64,000 nt of DNA from Megamonas hypermegale (GCF_900187035.1 NZ_LT906446.1:558001-622000), one strand, 5' to 3'; counted from the stretch's first letter, positions 49,673 to 58,332 are shown. Notes: generated by a model not told the origin, from the letters alone. Numbers and translations: made by a program.

Positions 49673-50866
49673 ATGTTTAATTTATCAGTGTTTACTTTGG
49701 TTTTACTTAGTTTTGCGCTGGGAACATGTGAGTATGTAATTATTGGTATCTTGCCAAATATTGCTACTGATTTAAATGTACCTATCACCCAAGCTGGTCT
49801 TTTAATTTCTGTATTTGCCGTGGTGTATTCGATAGGAGCTCCTGTTATTACAGCGTTTTTATCGCGTTTTCCTCGCCATAAAACATTGCTCACTTTAATA
49901 TTCTTATTCATTGTCGGCAATATTGCTTGTATGACAGCAGGAAGTTATGCGATGATGGTAGCATCACGTGTATTTTTAGCGGCTGTATCAAGTGCTACTA
50001 TTTCAATTTCTATGACTTTTGCGCCAGATGTTGCTATGCGAAAGTATACATCTTCTGTAATTTCTCTGATATTTGCCGGATTTAATATCGCATCAGTTGT
50101 CGGTGTGCCTTTCAGTATGCTCATCACCCAATTTGCTTCATGGCGAGCAGCTTTTGCATTTATTACAATAGTAAGCATAATCTTATTCATATTGGTCTTA
50201 AAACGTTTACCAAAAAAAAGTATGCCACAAACTAGCAATCTTAAAGGACAATTAGTATTGTTGACTGATAAACGTATTATTATGGCTGCTTCGGCTATGA
50301 TTTTAAGCGGTTCTGCTTCGTACTGTTTTTATACATATCTGACACCTATTTTAGCGGAAAAATTGGCACTTCCTGAAGATATGCTAAGTCTAGCTTTTAT
50401 CATTTTTGGTATAGCAGCTATTATCAGTAATTTAACATCACCATTTTTAAATAAAATTGGCGGTATGCGCAATCTTTGGATTGTATTTGCTTTGCAGGCA
50501 ATCGCTTCTATATTATTGACTTTCACTATGACTTATTTTATCGCTGGAAGTATCACTATTTTTATCTTAGGTCTATTGATGTATTTGTTGAATACACCAA
50601 CTCAGATGTATTATTTGCAGATTTCTAAGAAATTTTATCCTGGAACAATGGCATTAGCTGGTTCTTTGACTTCCTCTTCCTACAATGTTGGCATCGCTTT
50701 AGGTGCTTTTGCAGGTTCTATCTCTGTAGATATATTCGGACTTGGCAGTGTAGGTATTGCAGGCGGTATATTTGCTATCTTAGCTACACTTGTAAGCTAT
50801 AGATTAGCCGCTAAAATAAAATACGATTATAGATTTGTTATCGAACGCGCGCGCCGTTTAAAATAA
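49673..50866 (+). CDS. MFS transporter, DHA1/AraJ-like efflux family
   Basis: A 397-residue integral membrane protein with 12 predicted membrane segments. FALGTCEYVIIGILPNIATDLNV is the typical start of the DHA1 sugar/drug efflux group (AraJ/YdhP type), with the loop FLSRFPRHKTLL between segments 2 and 3. It probably exports small molecules using the proton gradient; the substrate is unknown. The ATG follows AAGGAG at 12 bases, longer than usual. A shared terminator separates it from the convergent class D beta-lactamase gene. Confidence 0.9.
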   Translation: MFNLSVFTLVLLSFALGTCEYVIIGILPNIATDLNVPITQAGLLISVFAVVYSIGAPVITAFLSRFPRHKTLLTLIFLFIVGNIACMTAGSYAMMVASRVFLAAVSSATISISMTFAPDVAMRKYTSSVISLIFAGFNIASVVGVPFSMLITQFASWRAAFAFITIVSIILFILVLKRLPKKSMPQTSNLKGQLVLLTDKRIIMAASAMILSGSASYCFYTYLTPILAEKLALPEDMLSLAFIIFGIAAIISNLTSPFLNKIGGMRNLWIVFALQAIASILLTFTMTYFIAGSITIFILGLLMYLLNTPTQMYYLQISKKFYPGTMALAGSLTSSSYNVGIALGAFAGSISVDIFGLGSVGIAGGIFAILATLVSYRLAAKIKYDYRFVIERARRLK

Positions 50867-50874
50867 TATAAAAT

Positions 50875-50932
50875 AAAAAAGGAATGTAAGCAAAATTTAT
50901 ATCAATGCTACATTCCTTTTTTAGTTATTTAG
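50875..50932. terminator. Bidirectional terminator between MFS and beta-lactamase genes
   Basis: AAAAAAGGAATG with CATTCCTTTTTT (plus an inner GCA/TGC pairing), T-rich on both sides. Confidence 0.85.
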
Positions 50933-51813
50933 AAAAGTTTATCTGCGTTATCTTTAATGATGTTTATAGCAATTTCTTTTGCTTTAACACTGGTACTTTC
51001 GGCGTTTTTCGGGTTATCAAGGCGAAGGGCAAAATAATTTATTTTGCCATTAACTTCGTACATACCAACAAACCATGCATCTGCTGGTTCATCATTTACA
51101 ACGCCGTAGCCAGTTTTGCCGTAGATTTTTAGGTTTTGGTCTGTATTTTCGTAGGCAAGCATTACATGCTTCATTTCATTAATTACTGCTTGATTATTTG
51201 CTTTTTGTAAATCGGCAAAGATTTTTGATATAACTTGTGTTTGTTCTTTTGGTGAAATTTTAAGTGAAGACTCTATCCAAAAGCCTTTAAGATCATAGGA
51301 AGGTTCGTTCGTATTCAAATCACCTTTCCAATCAGAGATATCTTTATTGCCATAATTGTATTCATTGAGATATTGTTGCATTGTTTCCTGTCCAATATCA
51401 TCGATGACACGACGATAATACCATACGCAAGAATATTTAAAGGCATTGTCTAAATCAATGTCGCGGTTCCATTCATTCATCCAGTACTTTGTGCCATTCC
51501 AACGGCGCAGTGAGTTTTCTGGGTCAATATGATTTGTTAAAAGTCCTACATAAGTGGAAAATATTTTAAATGTAGAGCATGGAGAAGATGGTTTTTCACT
51601 TAATTGCTCATTATAAACAATGTATTTTTCGTTTTCAGGATTATAAAAAATAATTGTACCATTTAAGTCATCAAAGTATTTTTTTAAATCGATTTGCTCT
51701 GTTATATTTTGGGGAGAATTTGTTGATGACGTCTGTTCTTGAGCAAAACTACAAGTGGCGAATAAAAATGTCAATAAGGATAAAATAGTAGTATAAAGTA
51801 TTTTTCTGCGCAT
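50929..51813 (-). CDS. Class D (OXA-type) beta-lactamase-like serine hydrolase
   Basis: The start is ATG 51813 behind GAAAGGAT; a longer frame has 15 more residues but no site. The 294 residues begin with a signal peptide (1-24; cleavage near SFAQEQ), so the enzyme is exported. Class D motifs are complete: STFK (Ser80-Lys83), SCV (128-130), YGN (154-156), the conserved Trp 8 residues after the YGN Tyr (162), and KTG (233-235). That fits class D beta-lactamases such as those found in Firmicutes; BlaR-type sensor domains have the same fold but also a membrane protease part, which is absent. Whether it hydrolyses beta-lactams efficiently cannot be read from sequence. Confidence 0.85.
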   Translation of the reverse strand: MRRKILYTTILSLLTFLFATCSFAQEQTSSTNSPQNITEQIDLKKYFDDLNGTIIFYNPENEKYIVYNEQLSEKPSSPCSTFKIFSTYVGLLTNHIDPENSLRRWNGTKYWMNEWNRDIDLDNAFKYSCVWYYRRVIDDIGQETMQQYLNEYNYGNKDISDWKGDLNTNEPSYDLKGFWIESSLKISPKEQTQVISKIFADLQKANNQAVINEMKHVMLAYENTDQNLKIYGKTGYGVVNDEPADAWFVGMYEVNGKINYFALRLDNPKNAESTSVKAKEIAINIIKDNADKLF

Positions 51814-51875
51814 TAAATAAAATCCTTTCATTATTTTGTGATATGTAATTTTTTTCATTATAAGTGATTTATACT

Positions 51876-51915
51876 AAAAAAGACAGCTTTTAAATCAATA
51901 AAGGCTGTCTTTTTT
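51876..51915 (-). terminator. Terminator of copA
   Basis: AAAAAAGACAGC pairs with GCTGTCTTTTTT, 16-base loop, directly downstream of the copA stop codon. Confidence 0.88.
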
Positions 51916-51922
51916 ATGATGA

Positions 51923-52171
51923 TTAATTTATAGCTGTTACTTCATAGCCTGCTTCAATGATAGCATTTTTAAGCATATCATCAGTAACTTTGTCATTTAC
52001 ATAAACAACAGCGTTTTTTTGTTCTAAACTTACTGTTACATCGCTTACGCCATCAATTTTTTGTAATGCTTCAGTGGCGTGTTTTACGCAATGTTGGCAC
52101 ATCATGCCTTCAATAGAGATAACTTTTTTTGTGCCAGATTGTTTGTTGAATATATTTCCTAAGAAACTCAT
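51923..52171 (-). CDS. Internal in-frame CopZ-like reading frame within copA
   Basis: At 52171 the copA frame has an ATG preceded at a perfect distance by AAAGGAGATG. From there 82 residues (MSFLGNIFNKQSGTKKV, then the HMA domain with MMCQHC, ending EVTAIN) form a complete copper-chaperone-sized protein. If this start works, the locus makes both a long CopA and a free CopZ-like chaperone from one frame. This looks like a copA-copZ gene pair joined when the copA stop codon was lost, or a programmed internal start. Confidence 0.45.
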   Translation of the reverse strand: MSFLGNIFNKQSGTKKVISIEGMMCQHCVKHATEALQKIDGVSDVTVSLEQKNAVVYVNDKVTDDMLKNAIIEAGYEVTAIN

Positions 52172-54547
52172 GGAAACATCTCCTTTGGATTTTGTGTTTA
52201 TATTTACTGAAATGATATTTACTTCAGCATTTTTAACTGTGTTTTGTTTTGCTGGGGATAATGTTTGATGTGTAGCGTGGAAAAAGCGCAATCTTAAAGC
52301 ATTGCTGACGACAAAAACGGAACTAAAACTCATGGCAAGAGCGCCAATCATTGGATTGAGTTTTAGACCGAAAGTCGTATAAAATAATCCCATAGCAATT
52401 GGTATACCGATTATATTGTAAATGAAAGCCCAAAACAGATTTTGTTTGATATTGGTGATAACGGCTTTACTGAGTTTTATAGCTGTGGCAACATCAAGTA
52501 AATCGCTCTTCATTAAAACGATATCAGCAGAATCAATAGCTATATCTGTGCCAGCTCCAATGGCTATGCCTACATTAGCGCGGGCGAGTGCTGGAGCATC
52601 ATTTATGCCATCACCTACCATTGCTACTTTTTTGCCAGCATTTTGCAGTTTTTGTATTTCCTGTTCTTTATCTTGTGGCAGAACTTCGGAAATAACGTGA
52701 TTTATGCCGACAAGATTGCAGATATGTTGCGCTGTTCTAGCATTATCACCCGTTAGCATGATTACATCTATGCCCATGTTTTTTAATTCGGATATAGCTT
52801 GAGGACTGGTTGGTTTTATGACATCAGCTACGACTATAATACCTATAATCTCTTTATAAGAGGCAAAAAATAATGGTGTTTTGCCTTCGGTAGAGAATTT
52901 TTCACTGATTTTAATGATATCATCTGTCAATAGATTATTATTCGATAATAAACGGCTATTGCCTGCAAAATACATAGTATCATTTATTTTACCGCTAAGC
53001 CCTTGTCCTGGAATTTGTTTGAAGTTTTCCACTGGCAAAGTTTTTATATTTTGTGCAGTAGCTTCATTTAAAATTGCTTCGGCTAAAGGGTGTTCAGATA
53101 ATTTTTCTAGTGATGCGGCTATTTGCAATAAATTTGAAGTTTTTTCTTCATTAAATAAAATCATATCAGTGACGACAGGTTTGCCCATTGTAACTGTGCC
53201 TGTTTTGTCGAGTACAACTGTATCAACAGTATGTGCCGTTTCGAGTGCTTCAGCAGATTTCAATAAAATACCATTGCTTGCGCCTTTACCTGTGCCAACC
53301 ATGATTGCAGTAGGAGTAGCAAGACCGAGAGCACAAGGACAAGAGATGACGAGTACGCAAATGCCGATGGATAAAGCAAATTCCAGTGAATAACCAGAAA
53401 TATACCAGCCAAGTGCAGTCAAGACAGCGATGGTGATTACAACAGGAACGAAGACACCGCTGACTTTATCAGCAATTTTAGCGATTGGAGCTTTAGAACT
53501 TGTCGCTTCATCGACGAGATTGATTATTTGAGCTAGTGTTGTATCTGCGCCGATTTTTGTCACGCGCATTTTAAAATAGCCTGATTTATTAATTGTACCA
53601 CCGATTACCTGCATATTTAAATCTTTTTCCACAGGTAAAGGCTCACCCGTAAGAGCTGACTCATCAATAAGTCCGTTACCTTCAATTATGATACCATCAA
53701 CAGGCACGGTTTGCCCTGCTTTTACAATTAAGATATCATTTAATTGCACTTTATCGACGAGGATTTCTTCTTCAACGCCATCTGTAAATTTAATAGCTGT
53801 TTTCGGTGCTAAATTCATCAATTTAGTGATGGCATCAGAAGTTTTGCCTTTAGCACGACTTTCAAAGAATTTGCCTAAAGTAATCAAAGTTAAAATCGTG
53901 CCAGCCGATTCAAAATATAAATCCATGCTGAACTTTTCAACAGTGGCTAAATCGTTAACACCGAAAGCCAAACCTATTTTGTAAATAGCGTAAATTCCGT
54001 AGATGATGGCGGCACTAGAACCGATTGCTATTAATGAATCCATGTTTGGCGATAGATGAAATAATGTTTTATAGCCAACAGAATAATATTTAAAGTTGAC
54101 AAAAATAATAGGCAAAACTAATAAAAATTGTGTAAAAGCATATGATAGGGCGTTGGCTGTACCTGTCAACCAATTAGGTAAAGGTGCGCCGAGCATATGT
54201 CCCATTGAAATATAAAACAGTGGAATGGCAAAAATTATAGAGATTATCAAACGGCGTTTCATTTGTTGATGAGCTTTTTGAGCATTATCATCAGACTTAG
54301 AAGTAGTAGATGTATTATTTTTTAAATTATTTGCTTCTTGCATAGTTGCACCGTAGCCAGCTTTTTCCACTGCCGTTATTATATCGGCAGGAGATAAAGT
54401 CTGTTCATCAAAGGAAACTACCATGCTGTTTTTTAATAGATTAACTGCTACTTCTTTTGTTCCATTTAACTTATTGACAGCTTTTTCCACACGTGCCGAG
54501 CAAGCTGAACAAGTCATGCCAGTAACAGCGAAATGTTTTTTTTGCAA
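51923..54547 (-). CDS. copA: Copper-exporting P-type ATPase with N- and C-terminal metal-binding domains
   Basis: A P1B-1 copper ATPase that pumps Cu(I) out of the cytosol. From the TTG at 54547 (behind AGAAGTGAT) it has 874 residues; an in-frame ATG at 54583 is the alternative. Order: HMA domain with CxxC (GMTCSACSARV), eight membrane segments with the CPC copper site (VISCPCALGLATP), DKTGTVTMGKP phosphorylation loop, SEHPLAEA, GDGINDAP hinge, then beyond the last segment a linker and a second HMA domain (EGMMCQHCVKHATEAL) at about residues 805-870. A C-terminal HMA is unusual. It reads as a fused CopZ chaperone and keeps an internal start at 52171. Confidence 0.93.
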   Translation of the reverse strand: MQKKHFAVTGMTCSACSARVEKAVNKLNGTKEVAVNLLKNSMVVSFDEQTLSPADIITAVEKAGYGATMQEANNLKNNTSTTSKSDDNAQKAHQQMKRRLIISIIFAIPLFYISMGHMLGAPLPNWLTGTANALSYAFTQFLLVLPIIFVNFKYYSVGYKTLFHLSPNMDSLIAIGSSAAIIYGIYAIYKIGLAFGVNDLATVEKFSMDLYFESAGTILTLITLGKFFESRAKGKTSDAITKLMNLAPKTAIKFTDGVEEEILVDKVQLNDILIVKAGQTVPVDGIIIEGNGLIDESALTGEPLPVEKDLNMQVIGGTINKSGYFKMRVTKIGADTTLAQIINLVDEATSSKAPIAKIADKVSGVFVPVVITIAVLTALGWYISGYSLEFALSIGICVLVISCPCALGLATPTAIMVGTGKGASNGILLKSAEALETAHTVDTVVLDKTGTVTMGKPVVTDMILFNEEKTSNLLQIAASLEKLSEHPLAEAILNEATAQNIKTLPVENFKQIPGQGLSGKINDTMYFAGNSRLLSNNNLLTDDIIKISEKFSTEGKTPLFFASYKEIIGIIVVADVIKPTSPQAISELKNMGIDVIMLTGDNARTAQHICNLVGINHVISEVLPQDKEQEIQKLQNAGKKVAMVGDGINDAPALARANVGIAIGAGTDIAIDSADIVLMKSDLLDVATAIKLSKAVITNIKQNLFWAFIYNIIGIPIAMGLFYTTFGLKLNPMIGALAMSFSSVFVVSNALRLRFFHATHQTLSPAKQNTVKNAEVNIISVNINTKSKGDVSMSFLGNIFNKQSGTKKVISIEGMMCQHCVKHATEALQKIDGVSDVTVSLEQKNAVVYVNDKVTDDMLKNAIIEAGYEVTAIN

Positions 54548-54647
54548 GAAAATCACTTCTTTCTTGAGAATTTTTATCACCATTAAATTACTTACATTAT
54601 ATATCATTCTATTTTTAAAGGCAATGAAAATGAGATGTTTTATCAGT

Positions 54648-54677
54648 TAAATATTCAAATATTTGCTTGAATATTTA
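54648..54677. promoter_or_regulatory. 30-bp operator-like palindrome in the copA promoter
   Basis: TAAATATTCAA (54648-54658) and TTGAATATTTA (54667-54677) are perfect inverted 11-base arms with an 8-base spacer. It lies just downstream of the -10 on the minus strand, where a repressor would block copA. It resembles ArsR/SmtB-type sites more than known CsoR or CopY sites. No regulator gene is adjacent. Confidence 0.65.
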
Positions 54678-54682
54678 AATAA

Positions 54683-54710
54683 AGTATAGCAAATGGCAAA
54701 ATAAGTTCAA
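54683..54710 (-). promoter_or_regulatory. Promoter of copA
   Basis: On the minus strand TTGAAC (54710-54705) and TATACT (54688-54683), 16-base spacer, directly before the palindrome at 54648-54677. Confidence 0.65.
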
Positions 54711-54765
54711 CACTTTAAAATGAAGTTTTTTCAAATGGATTAAAAATATTTCTAAATGGAGCTAA

Positions 54766-54801
54766 AAATAAAAAAGAAGCCATATCAAATTGGCTTCTTC
54801 T
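54766..54801 (-). terminator. Terminator of the TPR gene
   Basis: AAGAAGCCA (54774-54782) pairs with TGGCTTCTT (54791-54799), followed on the minus strand by a T run. Confidence 0.85.
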
Positions 54802-54824
54802 TGATGATTATTTTATTATTATTA

Positions 54825-55679
54825 TTAATGAGCTATTAATTGATTTGCTCGTTCAAAATCGCTATTAGCTTTATCGTTATCGCCTAATGCTTGATAAACT
54901 TCTCCTCTAGCCTCATAAGCGTCAATGTATTTTGGATTTATTTCAATAGCTTTAGTAAAGTCGTTGAGGGCATTTGTATTGTCATTTAGAATTTTATATA
55001 AAATACCTCTGTTGAAATAGGCTTTATCACAATTTGGATTTATTTCGATGGCTTTTTGATAATCTGCGAATGCCTGTTCATTATTGCCGAGTTTTGTGTA
55101 TAAAATACCTCTATTGGTGTAGATGTCTTCGCTAGGGTTTGTTTCGAGAACTTTGTTATAATCGGCAAGTGCTTTTTCATTTTCGCCCATATCTTGATAG
55201 ATAATTCCGCGCATAGCTTGGTATTTAGTGTCAAATTCCATAGCTTTATTTAAATCTTTAATGGCTTTTTTGTTTTCGTTCATTTGATGATATGCAACAC
55301 CGCGTACAACGTAAGCTTGAGCATAATCATCTTTTAAATCAATGGCTTTATTTAAATCATCAATAGCCTTTTTTGTTTCGCCTACATTATAATATAAAAA
55401 TCCTCTATTGAAATGTGCTTCAGCATCATTAGGATTTAATTCAATAGCTTTAGAATAATCATTGATGGCATTGATATTTCCGCCGATTATAGAATAGGCG
55501 AGAGCACGATTGAAATACATATCGCCATCATTTGGATTTTTTTCTATCATCATTGTATAATAGGCAATTCGAGCACTATAATCCTCATCATTTGAAGCAT
55601 TTTCTGCTAAACAAATTGTATTAAATGTTAGTAAAAAGGTGAATACAATACTTGCAATAAAATTTTTTGACAAATTCAT
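54825..55679 (-). CDS. Exported TPR-repeat protein
   Basis: The start is ATG 55679, behind AAGGAGTG (the longer frame begins at a GTG inside it). The 284 residues begin with a signal peptide (1-25; cleavage near TICLAEN), then about seven 34-residue tetratricopeptide repeats (typical runs such as AEAHFNRGFLYYNVGETKKAIDDLNKAIDL), filling the rest. TPRs hold other proteins; exported TPR proteins often organise envelope complexes. Target unknown. Single gene with its own terminator; the repeats look genuine and uninterrupted. Confidence 0.9.
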   Translation of the reverse strand: MNLSKNFIASIVFTFLLTFNTICLAENASNDEDYSARIAYYTMMIEKNPNDGDMYFNRALAYSIIGGNINAINDYSKAIELNPNDAEAHFNRGFLYYNVGETKKAIDDLNKAIDLKDDYAQAYVVRGVAYHQMNENKKAIKDLNKAMEFDTKYQAMRGIIYQDMGENEKALADYNKVLETNPSEDIYTNRGILYTKLGNNEQAFADYQKAIEINPNCDKAYFNRGILYKILNDNTNALNDFTKAIEINPKYIDAYEARGEVYQALGDNDKANSDFERANQLIAH

Positions 55680-55868
55680 CAATAACACTCCTTATAAAAA
55701 TCTTCTTATATTATACCGTATTTTTCTTAAAATAAAATTGTTAAATACTTATTTTATCGATAAAAAATTTTGGTGTATGAAGTAATTTTTTAATATAATG
55801 TAACAAAATTTCTATTTATAATTATTTATATTACACTAGGTATTTTTTATTTGGGCTGATTTTTTTTA

Positions 55869-55877
55869 TGGTATAAT
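55869..55877 (+). promoter_or_regulatory. Extended -10 promoter of the Uma2-family gene
   Basis: TGGTATAAT fits TGnTATAAT and lies 28 bases before the ATG at 55906. Confidence 0.6.
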
Positions 55878-55905
55878 TAAAGAAAATTATAAGGAGGGAG
55901 TGTAT

Positions 55906-56505
55906 ATGAGTAATTTAGCTTATAAAAATGAAGATTTTGATAAAATAAAAGAGGAATTAATTGATGGTAAAATTGTCATGATGTCGCCTAGGCCTAGAAT
56001 AAATCATAATAGAGTTTGTACGGCTATTTCACGTGAATTCAGTTTATATTTAAAAGGGAAAACTTGTGAAGCGTTCAGTGATGGTGTAGATGTTTTTCTT
56101 GATGAAAAAAACAGATTTATTCCAGATGTCATGATAGTGTGCAATCCCGATATAGTTGATGATGAAGGCGTACATGGTGCACCAGATTTAGTAGTGGAAA
56201 TTTTATTTCCTACAACAGCTCGTTTTGATAGAGGTAAGAAAAAAGATGCATATGAAAAAGCTGGTGTTAAAGAGTATTGGATTGTAGATACTTTTTCTCG
56301 CTCAATCGAAGTGTATTTATTGAACGAAAATAAACGATTTGAACTGGAGAATGTATATTATCACTATTCTAATGAAGAGAAAAATAAAATTAAATCTTTG
56401 CCAGAAGATAGCGCAGAACGAATAAAAATTTATGATGAAATAAAAGTTTCGCTTTACGATGATTTTATAATTAAATTAGATGATATTTTTGCTAGAGTTC
56501 GTTGA
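55906..56505 (+). CDS. Uma2-family (DUF820) putative endonuclease-fold protein
   Basis: The start is ATG 55906 behind AGGAGGGAG; a longer GTG frame at 55900 lies in that site. The 199 residues fit the Uma2 family of PD-(D/E)XK-like nuclease folds: EELIDGKIVMMSPRPRINHNRV, the acidic pair in FIPDVMIVCNPDIVDDEGVHGAPDLVVEIL (about 75-105), and the KKKDAYEKAGVKEYWIVD region (about 120-138). Biochemical roles are poorly known; many are thought to be nucleases. Single gene with its own promoter and terminator. Confidence 0.88.
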   Translation: MSNLAYKNEDFDKIKEELIDGKIVMMSPRPRINHNRVCTAISREFSLYLKGKTCEAFSDGVDVFLDEKNRFIPDVMIVCNPDIVDDEGVHGAPDLVVEILFPTTARFDRGKKKDAYEKAGVKEYWIVDTFSRSIEVYLLNENKRFELENVYYHYSNEEKNKIKSLPEDSAERIKIYDEIKVSLYDDFIIKLDDIFARVR

Positions 56506-56523
56506 GATATAAAAATAATTTTA

Positions 56524-56554
56524 GCGCATTACAGCTTTTTGTAATGCGTTTTTC
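56524..56554 (+). terminator. Terminator of the Uma2-family gene
   Basis: CGCATTACA pairs with TGTAATGCG, six-base loop, followed by TTTTT. Confidence 0.9.
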
Positions 56555-56602
56555 GTTAGTATGGAAATAGATTCTGATATATGCTAAAATCAATTTAAGA
56601 AG

Positions 56603-57484
56603 GTGATAACAATAGATAGAATAATTGATTGTCATATGCATTTTTCAGCGCATGGTATTTTTGATAAAACGGCAGAAAATATCGGTGCAAAATGCACACT
56701 TGATGAGTTGAAACAGCAATTTAAACAGAATAATATAGTGCTTAGCATTGGCATGGGTGTTGATAAAAGCGGTGATTATCCAAATACCAATCCGCAAATT
56801 ATTTATCATGGGGAAGATAGATTTCCACCGTTTATGATGCAATGTTTAGGCGTGGATGCTTCAGTTATAACGAAAGAAAATATAGCAGATGTATTAGACA
56901 GTTTTGAAGCTAAAATGAACGAGGATACAACAGCAGGTATAAAGATTTATACAGGTTATCAGCCTTTTTATGCGACAGATGACATTTATAAACCTTTTTA
57001 TAAATTAGCTCAAAAATACGATGTGCCAGTTGTTTTCCATATGGGAGATACGGCAAATTCTATGGGAAGATTAAAATATTCTCATCCGCTTGTTGTAGAT
57101 GATGTAGCTGTGGATTTTCCAAATGTTCGCTTTGTTATCGCGCATTGCGGTACACCTTGGGTGGCTGATGCAGTAGAAGTAGCGGCTAAAAATAAAAATG
57201 TCTATATTGATTTATCTGGTTTAATGGAAGGTAAATTTGAAGCAAAAACCCAGATTGAACATTTTAAGCCATATCTTGATGTATTTAGAACATGGTTTAA
57301 TTATTTGGGTAACTATAAAAAACTTATGTATGGTTCAGATTGGCCGTTAGTTGATTTTGCTTCATATATTGAAGTTATTAAATCAATTGTGCCAGAGTTT
57401 GCATATGAAGATGTTTTTTATAATAATGCTATTAAAGTTTTTGATAGGATATCGAATTATTTAAATAAATGGAGGACTGTGTAA
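56603..57484 (+). CDS. Amidohydrolase family 2 (TIM-barrel metal hydrolase)
   Basis: A metal-dependent hydrolase or decarboxylase of the amidohydrolase-2 group: DCHMHFSAHG (His-x-His metal ligands, about 9-18), VVFHMGDTANS (about 155), FVIAHCGTPW (about 195) and GSDWPLVDF (about 250, metal Asp). The substrate is unknown. The frame begins at GTG 56603, but the GTG is part of the Shine-Dalgarno-like AAGAAGGTGAT, so the true start may be a rare ATA (56612) or ATT a few codons on. Its stop overlaps the ATG of the OstA-like gene (TAATG), so the two are translated together. Confidence 0.85.
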   Translation: MITIDRIIDCHMHFSAHGIFDKTAENIGAKCTLDELKQQFKQNNIVLSIGMGVDKSGDYPNTNPQIIYHGEDRFPPFMMQCLGVDASVITKENIADVLDSFEAKMNEDTTAGIKIYTGYQPFYATDDIYKPFYKLAQKYDVPVVFHMGDTANSMGRLKYSHPLVVDDVAVDFPNVRFVIAHCGTPWVADAVEVAAKNKNVYIDLSGLMEGKFEAKTQIEHFKPYLDVFRTWFNYLGNYKKLMYGSDWPLVDFASYIEVIKSIVPEFAYEDVFYNNAIKVFDRISNYLNKWRTV

Positions 57485-57981
57485 TGAGAAAAACTTTTAG
57501 GTCGTTTATTTTAACTTTTGTTTTTATGCTTAGTATGATAAGTACTTCGTTTGCAGCTATGCCAGAAATAAGCTCAAATAGTAGGTATTTTGATTTTACT
57601 ACAAAGTGCTTTGTTTTAGATGGTAATGTCGTTGTAAAAACAGATGATAGAACTATTAAGGCAGATAAAGCAAGAGTTAATTTGATAACTAAAGAAGTTT
57701 GGGCTGATGGCAATATTTATTTAGAAGAACCAGGTCAGCAAATTAATTTTACTGGCGGAAATCTATATGCTGCTGATGAAATTAAAACAGTTACTATAAA
57801 AGGTAATGTAAATTTCCAAAGACCAGATATCACTATCAAGGCAGAACGTTGTTCTTTTAATTGGAAGACTAAAATTGCTGAATTTGATAATCTCGTTGAA
57901 GTGACAAAAGATGGTAAAGTTGATGTTTATGATGTTGTTCATTACAATGTCATAGAAGATAAAATAATTGACGCTCAATAA
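57484..57981 (+). CDS. Exported OstA/LptA-like protein
   Basis: The start is ATG 57484, overlapping the previous stop, behind TGGAGGA. The 165 residues have a signal peptide (1-23; cleavage near SFAAMPE) and then a beta-rich OstA_A domain: ITKEVWADGNIYLEE ... INFTGGNLYAADEIKTVTIKGNVNF ... TIKAERCSFNWKTKIAEFDNLVEV. LptA-like proteins carry lipopolysaccharide across the periplasm or shape outer-membrane lipid transport, so this is a key sign of an outer membrane. Negativicutes are diderm Firmicutes with such proteins. Whether it is a true LptA or only shares the fold is uncertain. Confidence 0.82.
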   Translation: MRKTFRSFILTFVFMLSMISTSFAAMPEISSNSRYFDFTTKCFVLDGNVVVKTDDRTIKADKARVNLITKEVWADGNIYLEEPGQQINFTGGNLYAADEIKTVTIKGNVNFQRPDITIKAERCSFNWKTKIAEFDNLVEVTKDGKVDVYDVVHYNVIEDKIIDAQ

Positions 57982-58062
57982 TATTGTATTGTCTTTGATG
58001 TAATATATATGGTATTATAGGAAGTAGTCTAAATAACTAAGAATTAAGGGAAGGATAGATAT

Positions 58063-58293
58063 ATGTTATTAACTATTCTAATGATTTTAGATGCCTTGAT
58101 TGCGATTGGTTTAATTGCTTCTGTATTGATGCAAGAAGGAAAAACAAGTGGCATGGGCAGTCTGTCCGGTCAGAATGAAACGGTTTTTAGTAGCAGTGCT
58201 CGTGGTCTTGATGCACTGATGGCACGTTTTACTGTATTTTTTGCCGTATTATTCATGATTGTTACTGTAATCATTGCTAAGATAACAAATTAA
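58063..58293 (+). CDS. secG: Preprotein translocase subunit SecG
   Basis: A 76-residue subunit of the SecYEG channel with two membrane segments and the conserved loop EGKTSGMGSLSGQNETVFSSSARGLDALM between them. Normal length. The site AAGGGAAGGA precedes the ATG. It leads the conserved Firmicute order secG-esterase-rnr-smpB. A hairpin terminator follows it, so expression of the rest may partly depend on read-through or another promoter. Confidence 0.95.
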   Translation: MLLTILMILDALIAIGLIASVLMQEGKTSGMGSLSGQNETVFSSSARGLDALMARFTVFFAVLFMIVTVIIAKITN

Positions 58294-58298
58294 AGAAA

Positions 58299-58332
58299 TG
58301 TTCTCTATCTATTAATTTGGGTAGAGAGCTTT
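58299..58332 (+). terminator. Terminator after secG
   Basis: TTCTCTA with TAGAGAG and flanking pairs form a short stem, followed by CTTTTTTTT. Confidence 0.75.

Noticed and set aside
50905-51132. Plus-strand ORF overlapping the class D gene
   Set aside because: Antisense to a coding gene with complete catalytic motifs, and no ribosome binding site.
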